Shown here piece by piece: positions 26,689 to 36,027 of a stretch of DNA of 64,000 nt; the stretch's first letter is position 1; each line of letters starts with the position of its first letter. This stretch comes from Rhodanobacter sp. C01 (lineage in GTDB: Bacteria > Pseudomonadota > Gammaproteobacteria > Xanthomonadales > Rhodanobacteraceae). The translations under genes were made by a program, and so were the position numbers. The stretch is from contig NZ_MUNR01000010.1 of NCBI RefSeq assembly GCF_002001045.1, positions 62,001 through 126,000 on the forward strand. Reading direction: 5' to 3'. A model generated the notes under the pieces. It saw nothing but the letters and a program-made list of their open reading frames with translations. It was not told where the DNA came from and did not search any database.

Positions 26689-28248
26689 TCAGAAGTGGAC
26701 CAGGCAACCACCAACAGCCTGAACCGACCGACCGTATGAGTATTTCGTGATGATCGCGTCGTACAGGCTTCGAATTGAAGCTTCCTTCAATTCGAATGAG
26801 TTGGGGCACACGATTAACGCCCCCACGCCATCTGATCCGAAGGATTGTTGAGCATTGAGCACGCGCTCCAGATTCTCGTCTGCTAGCCAATCGGGAACCG
26901 CAACCGCTTTGCGAGTTGCGTAATAGGGCAGCTCCGACGACCAGTCCATGCCGAAAATAAGCAGGTCCTGATCTTCCTTTGTATGCTTGCGGATAAAGCG
27001 GGCAAGTTCGATCGTGCGGCTACGACTCTGATCTGCCCTAATGGTTGGCACGAAATACGTCTTAAGCACATGCCAAGACATGAGCGCAACGGCAACCGCC
27101 GCAAAGCTGGCGACAACTGTTCCCGCAGATCCCTTGTTTGTCAGTGAGCCAATGGCAAGCCCGACCAGTGTCGTCAGGAATGCAAAATTCGCAAACTGAT
27201 AATAGCTATGTATATAGTGAAGATTCGTAAATGTAAGAAATGGGGCAACGTAGCCAAGCAGCAAAAGTACGCATGCCACTCGATATCTGGCGTTCATGGC
27301 GAGGATGCATACGGCCGCAAGCAGCATCCATACCGAGCCTAGTATTTGATATATGGCTCTGCCAAACATGATTGATAACCAAGATTGGATATCGAAACGC
27401 TGTGCCAGCGTTCCAAAATTAAACCCCGAAATGGCTGATGATGTCAGTTGACTGCCAATTAATGACTGTTGCTTCAAGCCATCTGCATATTTAACCCAAG
27501 CCATTAGTATGACCAAGGAAACTACAACCGCAAAGCCAGCTGCCAGAATGGTGCGCAGAGCTTGTTTCCGGCTTGGTGTCGATAAATTCCTCACCAAGAC
27601 AGCAAGTAATCCCATCGCAAGAATGATTGCAAAGCAATAAAATGTTGTTATTTTTACCAGTGCAGCACAAATTGCAAAAATGGTACTTGTGAAGACAAAT
27701 CTCTTTTTTCCGGTTGCATGGTATTGCGTAATTCCCAAGATGAATGCAAGTGAAAAAAACAAGACGGTGGACTCGATCATCACCGAACGGGCCCAGAAAA
27801 TGGCCAGAGGACAGGCAACAAATGCTCCGGCACATGCCAGGGGAAGTGCGCGTCCAGAGCTAAGCCTTGCAACGATCCTGTAAAGGGTCGCTACTGCGCC
27901 AAGAAAGAAGGCGATTCCAATGATGCGTCCAGATTGATCGATGGACAGCCGACTGAGGCCGGCAAGAAGTGCAGCCAACCACTGATAGATCGGAAATTCG
28001 AATGGAATGGACCACGGGAATCCAGCGACCGGGGTTTGATAGGCGATCAACGGACCGCCCTTCTGTATCCAGTAGATCGATAGCGCTGTCTGGGTCTGCC
28101 GGAATGCAAACATGTCCAGGATGGGTGCCGACCAGCTGATCACTGTCAGATACCCGAGCATGCCAAGGCCGTAGATCAACAGCAGCAACCCGGGAAGCAT
28201 CCGGGAAATTTCGTAGGGTTCAGCGCTCCCGGAGATTTTTCGATTCAT
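26689..28248 (-). CDS. GT-C membrane glycosyltransferase (family 39-like)
   Basis: A 519-residue polytopic inner-membrane protein with about ten to twelve hydrophobic helices over residues 1-400 and a periplasmic C-terminal domain of about 120 residues. The first loop contains SAPILDMFAFRQTQTA, matching the acidic loop of PMT/ArnT-type enzymes that use polyprenyl-phosphate sugars. Such enzymes add single sugars to lipid or protein targets in the periplasm. Base composition is clearly more AT-rich than the flanks, a sign of transfer. Its ATG overlaps the stop codon of the preceding lipoprotein gene (ATGA), so the two are coupled. Last gene of the cluster. Confidence 0.75.
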   Translation of the reverse strand: MNRKISGSAEPYEISRMLPGLLLLIYGLGMLGYLTVISWSAPILDMFAFRQTQTALSIYWIQKGGPLIAYQTPVAGFPWSIPFEFPIYQWLAALLAGLSRLSIDQSGRIIGIAFFLGAVATLYRIVARLSSGRALPLACAGAFVACPLAIFWARSVMIESTVLFFSLAFILGITQYHATGKKRFVFTSTIFAICAALVKITTFYCFAIILAMGLLAVLVRNLSTPSRKQALRTILAAGFAVVVSLVILMAWVKYADGLKQQSLIGSQLTSSAISGFNFGTLAQRFDIQSWLSIMFGRAIYQILGSVWMLLAAVCILAMNARYRVACVLLLLGYVAPFLTFTNLHYIHSYYQFANFAFLTTLVGLAIGSLTNKGSAGTVVASFAAVAVALMSWHVLKTYFVPTIRADQSRSRTIELARFIRKHTKEDQDLLIFGMDWSSELPYYATRKAVAVPDWLADENLERVLNAQQSFGSDGVGALIVCPNSFELKEASIRSLYDAIITKYSYGRSVQAVGGCLVHF

Positions 28249-28769
28249 GGCAGAGCCACCATTTCATGGTGGTCACATGTGTAATTGACGCCGCCACTCG
28301 CGAAAGCCAGCGACAGACGATAGTTGCCGCTGGAGAGATGGCTGACGTCCACATATTTCGCAAAGCCGACATCACCAGCCCCCTCGGCTTTCATTGCCTT
28401 AAGTACATCCTCTCGGGATATCCAGTGATTGATTTCGACTTGCCAGCCCGCGGTTTGATCCTCTCTCGTGAAGCGAAGCTCTGCACTTTTGACTACTTCG
28501 TGCGTAGTTTCGGGAAGCACCCATCCACTCACAACAAAATCCTTGTCCATCAGCCTGATCGGGTGACCCTTGAAGAAAGTCTGGTCGATCATGTCAATGC
28601 TGCAACTCGCCGAAACAGGTTTCGACGATTCGCGGATATCTTGTGGTGACATGGCGTCGAGCGAAGACGGAATGGGAAGTGGCGGCAACGGAACATATGG
28701 ATTCCTGTTGCACCCGGCAACGATGATGACCTGTGACAGAATCAGAAATCTGCCGATATGCTTTGACAC
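28245..28769 (-). CDS. Putative lipoprotein, paralogue of the next upstream gene
   Basis: A 174-residue protein with signal peptide and lipobox (VIIVAGC, Cys20). The mature part has one recognisable domain: VVSGWVLPETTHEVVKSAEL, GWQVEINHWISREDVLKAM, VGFAKYVDVSHLSSGNYRL and YTCDHHEM. The same order of motifs is present in the protein encoded at 28828-29397, so the two are paralogues. Cysteines near both ends (SCSID, YTCD) could pair. I do not know the family. Coupled by ATGA to the membrane glycosyltransferase gene that follows, hinting at a joint role in surface glycan decoration. Confidence 0.7.
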   Translation of the reverse strand: MSKHIGRFLILSQVIIVAGCNRNPYVPLPPLPIPSSLDAMSPQDIRESSKPVSASCSIDMIDQTFFKGHPIRLMDKDFVVSGWVLPETTHEVVKSAELRFTREDQTAGWQVEINHWISREDVLKAMKAEGAGDVGFAKYVDVSHLSSGNYRLSLAFASGGVNYTCDHHEMVALP

Positions 28770-28827
28770 AATGCCCCCATGCCCATGTCTTTGATCAAAT
28801 CCGCTTGAGCCACATGTGGCATGTGAA

Positions 28828-29397
28828 TCACAAGATATTTATCAAGCGCTGCTTATCGCACGAATAGCTCTTCCCTGCGTCCTGGAATGTCACGATGACG
28901 TGGTACTGGCCACGCGGCAATGTTCCCAGATCCACCTTCTGCATGAAACCGACATTCCCGGAGTCGACGCCATGCATGGTGGTGATGACATCCGGTCGAG
29001 GAATCCAGCCGTCGACCGGCATCTTCCAGCCATCATTCCCGGCTTCATTTACAAATCGCAGTTGTGCGGGCACTCCAGATTTCCTGGACACCTCGGAGAG
29101 CACCCAGCCGCTGATGGTTGTAACCGGAGTTGTCGGGTTAAGTGGCGCAATGGCAAAGGGTGCATTGCCCAAGCCTTCTATGTTGCAACTGACTGCCGTG
29201 GCGATCAGCGGAACGCTCAATTCGCCGGTCGCCATCGGTTGCGGCCTCGTCTCCGAAATCGCTGTATGGGCACCAGACGAAGCAGATGAAACGGGCTGTT
29301 TTGCATCCGATTGATCCGCAGGCTTGCCTGATGGCCCGCATCCGCTGATCAGAATGGCGAGAGTAGCTAGCAGCGCTGTATTTTTTGGGTTGGACAT
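28828..29397 (-). CDS. Putative lipoprotein, paralogue of the following gene
   Basis: A 189-residue lipoprotein (lipobox ILISGC, Cys20) with a Ser/Ala/Gln-rich linker (about 25-55) and a domain matching its neighbour: ISGWVLSEVSRKSGVPAQL, GWKMPVDGWIPRPDVIT, VGFMQKVDLGTLPRGQYHV, YSCDKQR. The shared cysteines (SCNIE, YSCD) support a disulfide. The family is unknown to me. The pair resembles soluble domains found with GT-C enzymes, suggesting they present or bind the glycan. Low-GC, part of the polysaccharide transcription unit or just below it. Confidence 0.7.
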   Translation of the reverse strand: MSNPKNTALLATLAILISGCGPSGKPADQSDAKQPVSSASSGAHTAISETRPQPMATGELSVPLIATAVSCNIEGLGNAPFAIAPLNPTTPVTTISGWVLSEVSRKSGVPAQLRFVNEAGNDGWKMPVDGWIPRPDVITTMHGVDSGNVGFMQKVDLGTLPRGQYHVIVTFQDAGKSYSCDKQRLINIL

Positions 29398-29512
29398 TGT
29401 TATACCTGCTCTGAGTAGATGAATTCTTCCATCTGCGGGCTGACTTTCGAGTCTGCTGCGACACGACTGGCAACCCTAATGGATGCAACTATTCGCTACA
29501 TCGACCTTCCAT

Positions 29513-30403
29513 TCATTTCCGTGGACGCAGAACCACGATGTCCTGGAAATCATGGATTCCACCGGCACGGTAATCGATGATCTCGAACCACTGAGCCCAA
29601 TGTTTGCGGACATAGGCCTCGGACATGAAGGTGATCCCGTATTCATACGGATCCGAAATCGCCTTGCCCGTCGCCGTCGCCCCGTTGTTCATTGTCGTCA
29701 GGTGCCCCTGCTGCAAGACAAAAGCCAACTCATCGCGTTCGAATTTCCGCCTTGCTTCTTCAAACAGCTCGTTGGACATCTCCAGCAGGTCCCTGATTCT
29801 TTGCTCGGAGAGCGCTCGGGTCATGGCCCGCTGACCGTGGATGGTCAGGAACAACAACCCTTCAGGCTTGCAGACGCGGGCAAGCTCCTGCAGAAATTCA
29901 TCCTGCCCTGACTCATTCAGATGGCTGAAGATCGAGATGGAAATGACAGCCTCGAACTCATCCGTTGCGAACGGGATGGGCGGCTTGACCCTGGATAGTT
30001 TTGCATCAAAGTAATCAATCGCCGAAGCGCACCATTCCACATGCCGGTGGTCGATGTCACAGCCGGCGATATAGCCCTGATGCCCCTTGAACATGCGCGC
30101 CAGGCGTCCACAGCCACAGCCAAAATCCAGGACACTGGCAAAATCGCTCAGTGGCTTGGGCGAGGCACCCGAAAGTGCGAGCCAGAAGTCCGCACCGTGA
30201 GATGCGAAATCAGCCTGGCTTCGCAAGCCTGTCGTGTTGTACATCAACTCCATCGGAGGAAATGGGCCAGTATGGATGCCCAGCGATGGATCCTGGAATG
30301 CGCCATGGCGGTTGAGTTTCGCCCAATCTTCTGCTGGTAGCCTGCAACCCAGGCCGTAGTTGGTCATCGCGCTTGTCGAATCCGTCTGCATCGTTTTCCC
30401 CAT
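29513..30403 (-). CDS. SAM-dependent class I methyltransferase
   Basis: A 296-residue cytosolic methyltransferase. The SAM-binding motif I is VLDFGCGCGRLARMF, followed by GCDIDHRHVEWC (motif II) and FEAVISISIFSHL (motif IV). It lies 23 bp after the giant glycosyltransferase gene and reads in the same direction. In ABC-dependent O-antigen systems a methyltransferase can cap the chain end; that role here is inference. It could equally methylate a sugar inside the repeat unit. Confidence 0.85.
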   Translation of the reverse strand: MGKTMQTDSTSAMTNYGLGCRLPAEDWAKLNRHGAFQDPSLGIHTGPFPPMELMYNTTGLRSQADFASHGADFWLALSGASPKPLSDFASVLDFGCGCGRLARMFKGHQGYIAGCDIDHRHVEWCASAIDYFDAKLSRVKPPIPFATDEFEAVISISIFSHLNESGQDEFLQELARVCKPEGLLFLTIHGQRAMTRALSEQRIRDLLEMSNELFEEARRKFERDELAFVLQQGHLTTMNNGATATGKAISDPYEYGITFMSEAYVRKHWAQWFEIIDYRAGGIHDFQDIVVLRPRK

Positions 30404-30425
30404 TGAATGGCGTAAAGACCAAGGT

Positions 30426-33400
30426 TTATCGGGTTACGCCCGCCACGTTTGTCACTACCACCCGGCCCGATTGCTTCGCGGCAACCAATGGCAACATCCT
30501 CTCCATGGCATGCAACATCGAACCATCGTAGGGAAGCGGTTCGATCGGATAGTCCTGCCAGCCAAGGCCAAGATCGAAGAGAGGGCGGATGGCTTTCGTC
30601 CTAGCCCAGAACATCGACCCCACCGGGAATACCGGATTTTCCGGCAGCGCGGGCAAATCCAGTCGCGCAGCCAGGAGCTCGGCATGAGGCCTGTTCGCAC
30701 CCCAGCCGACCACGTGGGGATCCTCGGGAAACACGATGCCGATCGCAGGGTCGGCAGCCATCCGGCCGAGGATGATGTCAGCCATCGGCACGCTGCCGCC
30801 CAACAGATTTTCGAGCAGGAAATCGAACCAGATTCGTCCTGTCGCCTCATCTGCGATATCAGTCGATTTCTTGGTGTGCAGGTGCCCGATGATGTCGTAG
30901 TGCTCCGCGAATGTGCTGCCGAAGGCAGTCAGGAAAGGTCCAAGGTCACGCCCTGCATTCGGCACCACCCGGACGTCGACCAGTGATCCCGCGTAACCCG
31001 ATGCGCTCGAGCGAGCGACGGCGGCGGCGGCCTCATCGCAAACACTGATGAACAGGTCCGGGTGGACTTCATTCGCGCCCAGGCGGGCAAATATCTTGTC
31101 GAGCAGATCCGGATAGTAGGCATGCAGATGAAGCCCGATGCGAGTCTTCGATTGAACTTCAGCCACCGCGTCCCGCGAGCTGATCACCTCGAACTTCCAG
31201 GGGCCGTCCGGCTGCCCGGCGCACAGGTAATGGGCCAAGGGATCCAGGCGCGTCCCTTCTCCATCCATGTGTTCCAGATAGATTTCCGGATGGAATCCCG
31301 GGAAGGGCTTTCTCTTGTCGATGCCGCTGGCCCAGGATCGGACGTAGCCGTACCGGATGACTTCGTCCGCCGAAGCGTGCTCATCCAGCGTGCGCAGGAA
31401 GAAGTCCTGCCGCAGCAGGTTTGACTCCAGAATGCTTTCAGCAGACTCGCTCTCGCTGGCCAGGCGACGTTTCGCATTCACGGCGAGCTCTTCAAGTCGG
31501 GCGACATACCGCCCCATGTCGAACTGCTCCTGTACCGCCTGTCGCAACCGGGTACCTATCTGTCTCCTGCGTGATTCCGAGCGGGCAAGCTCCAGGACCA
31601 GCTCAGCCATGGCAGCGGTGTCGAGATAAGGTGCCACGCACGCATCGGAAAGCCCGCTTTTGGCCAGCGCATCGACGATGCCTGTCGCCCGGTCGAAACA
31701 CACCACGGGGAGTCCGTGCGACATGGCGTCGATGGCCACGTTGGGCAAAGGGTCCAGTCGCGAGCTCAGCATCAGGATATCGGCCGCTGCGTAGACATCA
31801 TCAATGACGGCCGTTTCGGGCATGAACGTGAATTGCCGTTCCAGGCCGGCCCTGCGTACTTGCTCGGCCAGATAGACGGAATAACCCATGTCATGCATCG
31901 GATCGTAGCCATTGCCTACCCAGACGAATCTGCAATGCTCGCCGCCTGGGGATCTGATCACCCGGGCAGCGCTTTCGAGGAAAAGGTCCACGCCTTTCCG
32001 GTAGTGCACGAACCCTGCGCCGATGATGACGATAGTGTCTTTGTCGTCCTCGCCCCGCGGGCGAAGATGACGCAAGACTTGTTCCCTTTCTGCCGCCCGG
32101 GCTTCTGGACCGATCTCGGTAGCCAGCGTGGCGCAGCGCCCCTGCGGAAGAATGTGGGAACTGTGGTCTGCCAGCTCCGGATATTCGGACAGGGCATTCT
32201 CGTGCGTTATGCGGGCGGAGAACACGACATCCATCGACCAGTGCATGGCGAAGCGGAATGCATCCCTCGGCCTTGTATAGGCTGCGAACTCATGGATCAG
32301 GCTGACAGCCGGGACCGACGATTTCGTCAATCCCCTGAGCACGACGCGCGATTCGATGCTGTTGACGATGGCGAATTCGAACTTGTGGCGTGCGCACAGA
32401 TCCGCGGTCACCCGATCGGCGTCCTTCAGGGAAGTCTTGACGGAGACCGGGCCAACCACCACGGAAACGGCTTCGCAGAAAGCGGGTATCAGGGGACCGT
32501 CGCCAAGCATGAGGGCAACGACATTGAACCTCTTCCGCAGTTCTCCGGCTATGTTGAGGCTCAGGATCGGAGCGCCGGTCCGCGATGCTTCATGGCTCAC
32601 GACAAGAACCGTCTTCCTCGTCGCATCCAACGGAACCGCACCGCGCTGAAGTATCAGTTTTGCCCTGTTGCCAATACGACCCTCCGCCCTGCCATGGTTG
32701 ACGAAATGCTGGTACGGATCCATCCCGGCTTCACGAATATCCGGGTAGGTCTCCAGGTAAAACGCTTCGTCAAAATCCGGGTCGGACGAATGTTCCCTTC
32801 CAGCGACGTGCAGCGCTTCCGGATCGAGCCCCGTTGGGCCTTGGAGGACGTCAGCGCATGTCGCGACTTCGTCATGCATCGGCGACGACAAATCCTCGTG
32901 CAAGGCTTCAAGCGAGACCGTCTCCGCCTCAGGCAGGTTCGCAAAGTTTCGGGAGTGATCGACGGCAGCGGGTTCGATGCCGCTTGCTGCACCTGACTGG
33001 ATCGATTGCAGCATCGGCGTCGTATGAGGCCCGCTTGAACGCCTGAATGCTGCAAATGCCCCTGCGAAGTCGCCACGTGCCAGTCGCCCGGCGAATCTCC
33101 ATGGCCTGGTCAGTTTCCACGAGGTGGAAGCAGTCAGCGCATGGATCGTCCCTACGTATTCAGTGGCGGCCTGCTCAAGATTTGCCACCCGGCTGTCGCG
33201 CTCGGACAGCTCATGGCGAATGCCGAGGATCTGTGCGTCACGCTCGGCCATACCTTGTTCGAGATGGGCGATTCGTCTGTCACGCTCGGACAGGTCATGG
33301 TGAATGCCGAGAATCAATGCATCACGCTCGGCCGTGCCTTGTTCGAGGTTGGCGATCTGGCTATCGCGTTCGGACAAGTCATGGTGAATGCCGAGAATCA

Positions 33401-34982
33401 ATGCATCACGCTCGGCGGCGCCTTGTTCGAGGTTGGCGATCCGGCTATCGCGTTCGGACACGTCGCGGTGAATGCCCAGGATCAACGCATCACGCTCGGC
33501 CGTGCCTTGTTCGAGATGGGTAATCCGGCTGTCGCGCTCGGACAGCACCTGATGATTACGCAGTAGCATCCCATCCCGCTCGACTACGCCCTGCTCGAGA
33601 TGGGCAATCCGGCCGTCACGCTCGGACAAGGCATGATGGATACCGAGAATCAGCGCGTCCCGTTCGGCCACGCCCTGCGTGAGGTTGCCAATCAGGGCTT
33701 CACGTTCGGACAAGGCCTGATGCGTGTGCAGAATCAACGCATCCCGCTCGACCACGCCACGATCAAGGTTGGCAATACGCTGCTCACGCTCGGCCAGAGT
33801 TTGGCGGATGCCAAGGAGCGATGCCTCACGCTCCGATACATCGTGTTCGAGACGGGCAAGCTGCTCTTCGCGCTGGGAAAGCGACTTGTGGATGTCGAGG
33901 ATCACGGCATCCCGTTCCGATGCGCCACGTTCAAGGTTGGCGACCTGGCTCTCGCATTCCGACAGGGCGTGGCCGAGACGCGCGACTTCTTCGCTCGAAA
34001 ACACATCGTATCGACCCGTCAGGTCGAAGAAGTCGTTCATGTCGAACTCATGGACTTTCTCGATGCGCGCGCATCGCACCGGATCGGACATGGCTTCGAG
34101 GATGAGGTTCAGGGCGAACAGCTGCGCAAACGGGTGCGTTGCGGCATCAAGCGCGGATCGGCCCAGCGAAAACAACAGATCGGTGTCAGGCCCACGGTAA
34201 TATTCTGCAGCCTCGGGAAATATGGCCCGTAGCTCCTCGAAATCAGCAATTTCCCTGTAGTTTTCGAGAATCCTGTGTTGCTCGTAGATACCGCGAATCC
34301 GGTTGCTACGGTTATTGCCGCTGACATTGGTGTCGTTGTCGCGCACGCGAAAGCGAGTGAGCCTTTCACTCAGCACACGGATGTCATGGCGCATCAGTAT
34401 GCGCATCCACATATCGAAGTCATCGACCTGCTTGAGCGACAGGCGATAAAGCCCGCAAGTCCGGAAACATTTCGTTCGAATCAGGGCGCTTGGATGGCAA
34501 AGTGCATTGCCATGATCGTAGAAAAACCTCAACCATTCATGTCGCGACCGATTGGGCTGGTCGAAGATGCCGAAGTAGTAATGTGCGCTGTCCGTGAGTG
34601 GGATGCTGCTCTCGTTGATCGCAAGCACCCGGGTAAACACCACGCCCACGTCGGGATTTCGGTCAAGACAGGCCACCTGCTTTGCAAGCTTGTCGTGCTC
34701 CCAGACATCATCCGAATGATGGATGGCGATGTATTCGCCATGCGCAATTTCCGCGATGGCCGCATTGATGCGCTGGATGACTTCGCCTGCGCCGCCGCTG
34801 CGAAAAGCCTTGATCCTCGGATCATCGTATTGGTTTATCAGCTCCCATGAGTTATCGATGGAGCCGTCATCGAGAATGAGCAACTCGAAATCGGAGAACG
34901 TCTGGGCGAGTACGCTCTCAATCGATTCGCAAATGAACTTTGCGTGATTGTAGGAAGTGAGAATGACGGAAACTCTGGGCAT
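30426..34982 (-). CDS. Giant multidomain glycosyltransferase: GT2, coiled-coil repeats, GT4, RgpF-like
   Basis: A 1518-residue protein. Residues 1-220: GT2 glycosyltransferase (MPRVSVILTSYNHAKF, HHSDDVWE at 89-96). Residues 221-340: linker shared with the two smaller GT2 proteins. Residues 348-599: nine 28-residue repeats, a long predicted coiled coil, ending in SWKLTRPWRF. Residues 735-770: a DEAFYLETYPDI/HFVNHGRAEGR motif common in capsule enzymes. Residues 790-1165: GT4 (GAGFVHYRKGVDLF, LPNVAIDAMSHGLPVV). Residues 1229-1260: a second copy of the short motif (FHPEIYLEHMDG). Residues 1280-1518: rhamnan-synthesis RgpF-like domain (VPNAGRDLGPFL, HLHTKKS). It probably builds several linkages of the exported glycan. 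The coiled coil may set spacing or length. Substrates unknown. Confidence 0.88.
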   Translation of the reverse strand: MPRVSVILTSYNHAKFICESIESVLAQTFSDFELLILDDGSIDNSWELINQYDDPRIKAFRSGGAGEVIQRINAAIAEIAHGEYIAIHHSDDVWEHDKLAKQVACLDRNPDVGVVFTRVLAINESSIPLTDSAHYYFGIFDQPNRSRHEWLRFFYDHGNALCHPSALIRTKCFRTCGLYRLSLKQVDDFDMWMRILMRHDIRVLSERLTRFRVRDNDTNVSGNNRSNRIRGIYEQHRILENYREIADFEELRAIFPEAAEYYRGPDTDLLFSLGRSALDAATHPFAQLFALNLILEAMSDPVRCARIEKVHEFDMNDFFDLTGRYDVFSSEEVARLGHALSECESQVANLERGASERDAVILDIHKSLSQREEQLARLEHDVSEREASLLGIRQTLAEREQRIANLDRGVVERDALILHTHQALSEREALIGNLTQGVAERDALILGIHHALSERDGRIAHLEQGVVERDGMLLRNHQVLSERDSRITHLEQGTAERDALILGIHRDVSERDSRIANLEQGAAERDALILGIHHDLSERDSQIANLEQGTAERDALILGIHHDLSERDRRIAHLEQGMAERDAQILGIRHELSERDSRVANLEQAATEYVGTIHALTASTSWKLTRPWRFAGRLARGDFAGAFAAFRRSSGPHTTPMLQSIQSGAASGIEPAAVDHSRNFANLPEAETVSLEALHEDLSSPMHDEVATCADVLQGPTGLDPEALHVAGREHSSDPDFDEAFYLETYPDIREAGMDPYQHFVNHGRAEGRIGNRAKLILQRGAVPLDATRKTVLVVSHEASRTGAPILSLNIAGELRKRFNVVALMLGDGPLIPAFCEAVSVVVGPVSVKTSLKDADRVTADLCARHKFEFAIVNSIESRVVLRGLTKSSVPAVSLIHEFAAYTRPRDAFRFAMHWSMDVVFSARITHENALSEYPELADHSSHILPQGRCATLATEIGPEARAAEREQVLRHLRPRGEDDKDTIVIIGAGFVHYRKGVDLFLESAARVIRSPGGEHCRFVWVGNGYDPMHDMGYSVYLAEQVRRAGLERQFTFMPETAVIDDVYAAADILMLSSRLDPLPNVAIDAMSHGLPVVCFDRATGIVDALAKSGLSDACVAPYLDTAAMAELVLELARSESRRRQIGTRLRQAVQEQFDMGRYVARLEELAVNAKRRLASESESAESILESNLLRQDFFLRTLDEHASADEVIRYGYVRSWASGIDKRKPFPGFHPEIYLEHMDGEGTRLDPLAHYLCAGQPDGPWKFEVISSRDAVAEVQSKTRIGLHLHAYYPDLLDKIFARLGANEVHPDLFISVCDEAAAAVARSSASGYAGSLVDVRVVPNAGRDLGPFLTAFGSTFAEHYDIIGHLHTKKSTDIADEATGRIWFDFLLENLLGGSVPMADIILGRMAADPAIGIVFPEDPHVVGWGANRPHAELLAARLDLPALPENPVFPVGSMFWARTKAIRPLFDLGLGWQDYPIEPLPYDGSMLHAMERMLPLVAAKQSGRVVVTNVAGVTR
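33186..33941 (-). repeat. Nine tandem 84-bp repeats coding a coiled coil
   Basis: Within the giant glycosyltransferase gene, nine head-to-tail 84-bp units encode 28-residue repeats (protein residues 348-599) with the core ANLEQG-AERDALILGIHH-LSERDSRI. A tenth begins and decays. Units in the middle (protein 488-571) are almost identical, the outer ones diverged, as expected for an array that grows and shrinks by recombination or slippage. Each unit is four heptads. Confidence 0.93.
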
Positions 34983-35075
34983 CTTGTTACCTGATATCGT
35001 TCAGTCGCGATGTTGTCGCACGACATTTCCAAGGTAGCTAATGGCTGAAAGGTCGGACGCTCCATGGCCTCTCGG

Positions 35076-35834
35076 TCACTCATGTGCGCTCCGACCGGCC
35101 GACTCCATTGATTGCGCCACGGTCACGATGGCCCGTTCCGACAGCAACTTGCTCGCCCCAGCTATTCCATTGAACATCATTACATCAATGATCGACAGCG
35201 AAGGCTCGAATCGGTCTCTGGCTTGCGGATAGGCGATGGCGGGTGGCTGCAGCGCACCGATGCTGACGCCGCAGCGGGAAAACTTGTCCGGATCCAGGAG
35301 CGAGATGCCGTTGACGGGATTGATGAGTTCCGCGGCCTTGAGCTGCAGGGCAATCGCCAGCAGGCGATCGCCGGATTCGGTAACCGCGCTGTAGTCAAAT
35401 TCGAAGTCCGACGAGGTGACGATCTCGCAGCGGATCGACAGTGCCTCGCACAGCATCCGCACGATGCGGCGATTCAGCTCACCAATGCCCTGCTCCTGCC
35501 CACCAAACAGTGCGGACTCTACAAGCTCCGTCGTTTCATCGAAGTGGGGCGCCTTGGCCCTGTAGTGCGCGAGCTGGTTGACGATCCTGGCCTTCCAACC
35601 CGGCAGCGGCGCGATATTCACGTCACGGATCGCCGCGGTTTGCGGATGCCTGGCGACCGGCACCTGGATGTATTGCCACCCGCCGCCCGGCTTGAGGATG
35701 CGATTGCGATTGATCCAGCCCCGGTTGATGTACTGCACTTCATCGAACAGCACGAAGCAGTCCACCGCGGCAATCAGCTGCCAGTAGCCGAGGTAGGGGA
35801 AAAAATAGGGCTGCATGACAGCTACGCGCTTCAT
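35076..35834 (-). CDS. WbqC-family protein (first copy)
   Basis: A 252-residue member of the WbqC family, found in O-antigen and polysaccharide clusters and of unclear biochemical role (sometimes proposed as an acyl- or amide-forming modification enzyme). The N-terminal signature is MKRVAVMQPYFFPYLGYWQL, followed by FVLFDEVQYINRGWINRNRI and GLN-like IAPLPGW. I chose the ATG at 35834; a second ATG directly before it (35837) is equally possible after GGAG. It is about 70 percent identical by eye to the copy at 39548-40306. It sits between a GT2 gene and the giant glycosyltransferase gene. A longer upstream reading frame exists but lacks family similarity. Confidence 0.85.
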   Translation of the reverse strand: MKRVAVMQPYFFPYLGYWQLIAAVDCFVLFDEVQYINRGWINRNRILKPGGGWQYIQVPVARHPQTAAIRDVNIAPLPGWKARIVNQLAHYRAKAPHFDETTELVESALFGGQEQGIGELNRRIVRMLCEALSIRCEIVTSSDFEFDYSAVTESGDRLLAIALQLKAAELINPVNGISLLDPDKFSRCGVSIGALQPPAIAYPQARDRFEPSLSIIDVMMFNGIAGASKLLSERAIVTVAQSMESAGRSAHE

Positions 35835-36027
35835 CATGCCCGCTCCACTGGAACGATCAACTCCGCACCGCGGCTGATCGCTCCGCCGCGCAACACAGGC
35901 CGGATCGACAAGTTGACTGCCTTGGCGATTCTTCGCGCCGATGCCGGCACGCCACAGGGCCATCGCGGGGTACACCCCGACCATCGCGTACGGCGATGCA
36001 AGCACGAAGAATGGCAGCCAGAGCGAC

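Noticed and set aside
33186..33941. CRISPR array
   Set aside because: The 84-bp units are contiguous, in frame and code coiled coil; there are no spacers and no cas genes.
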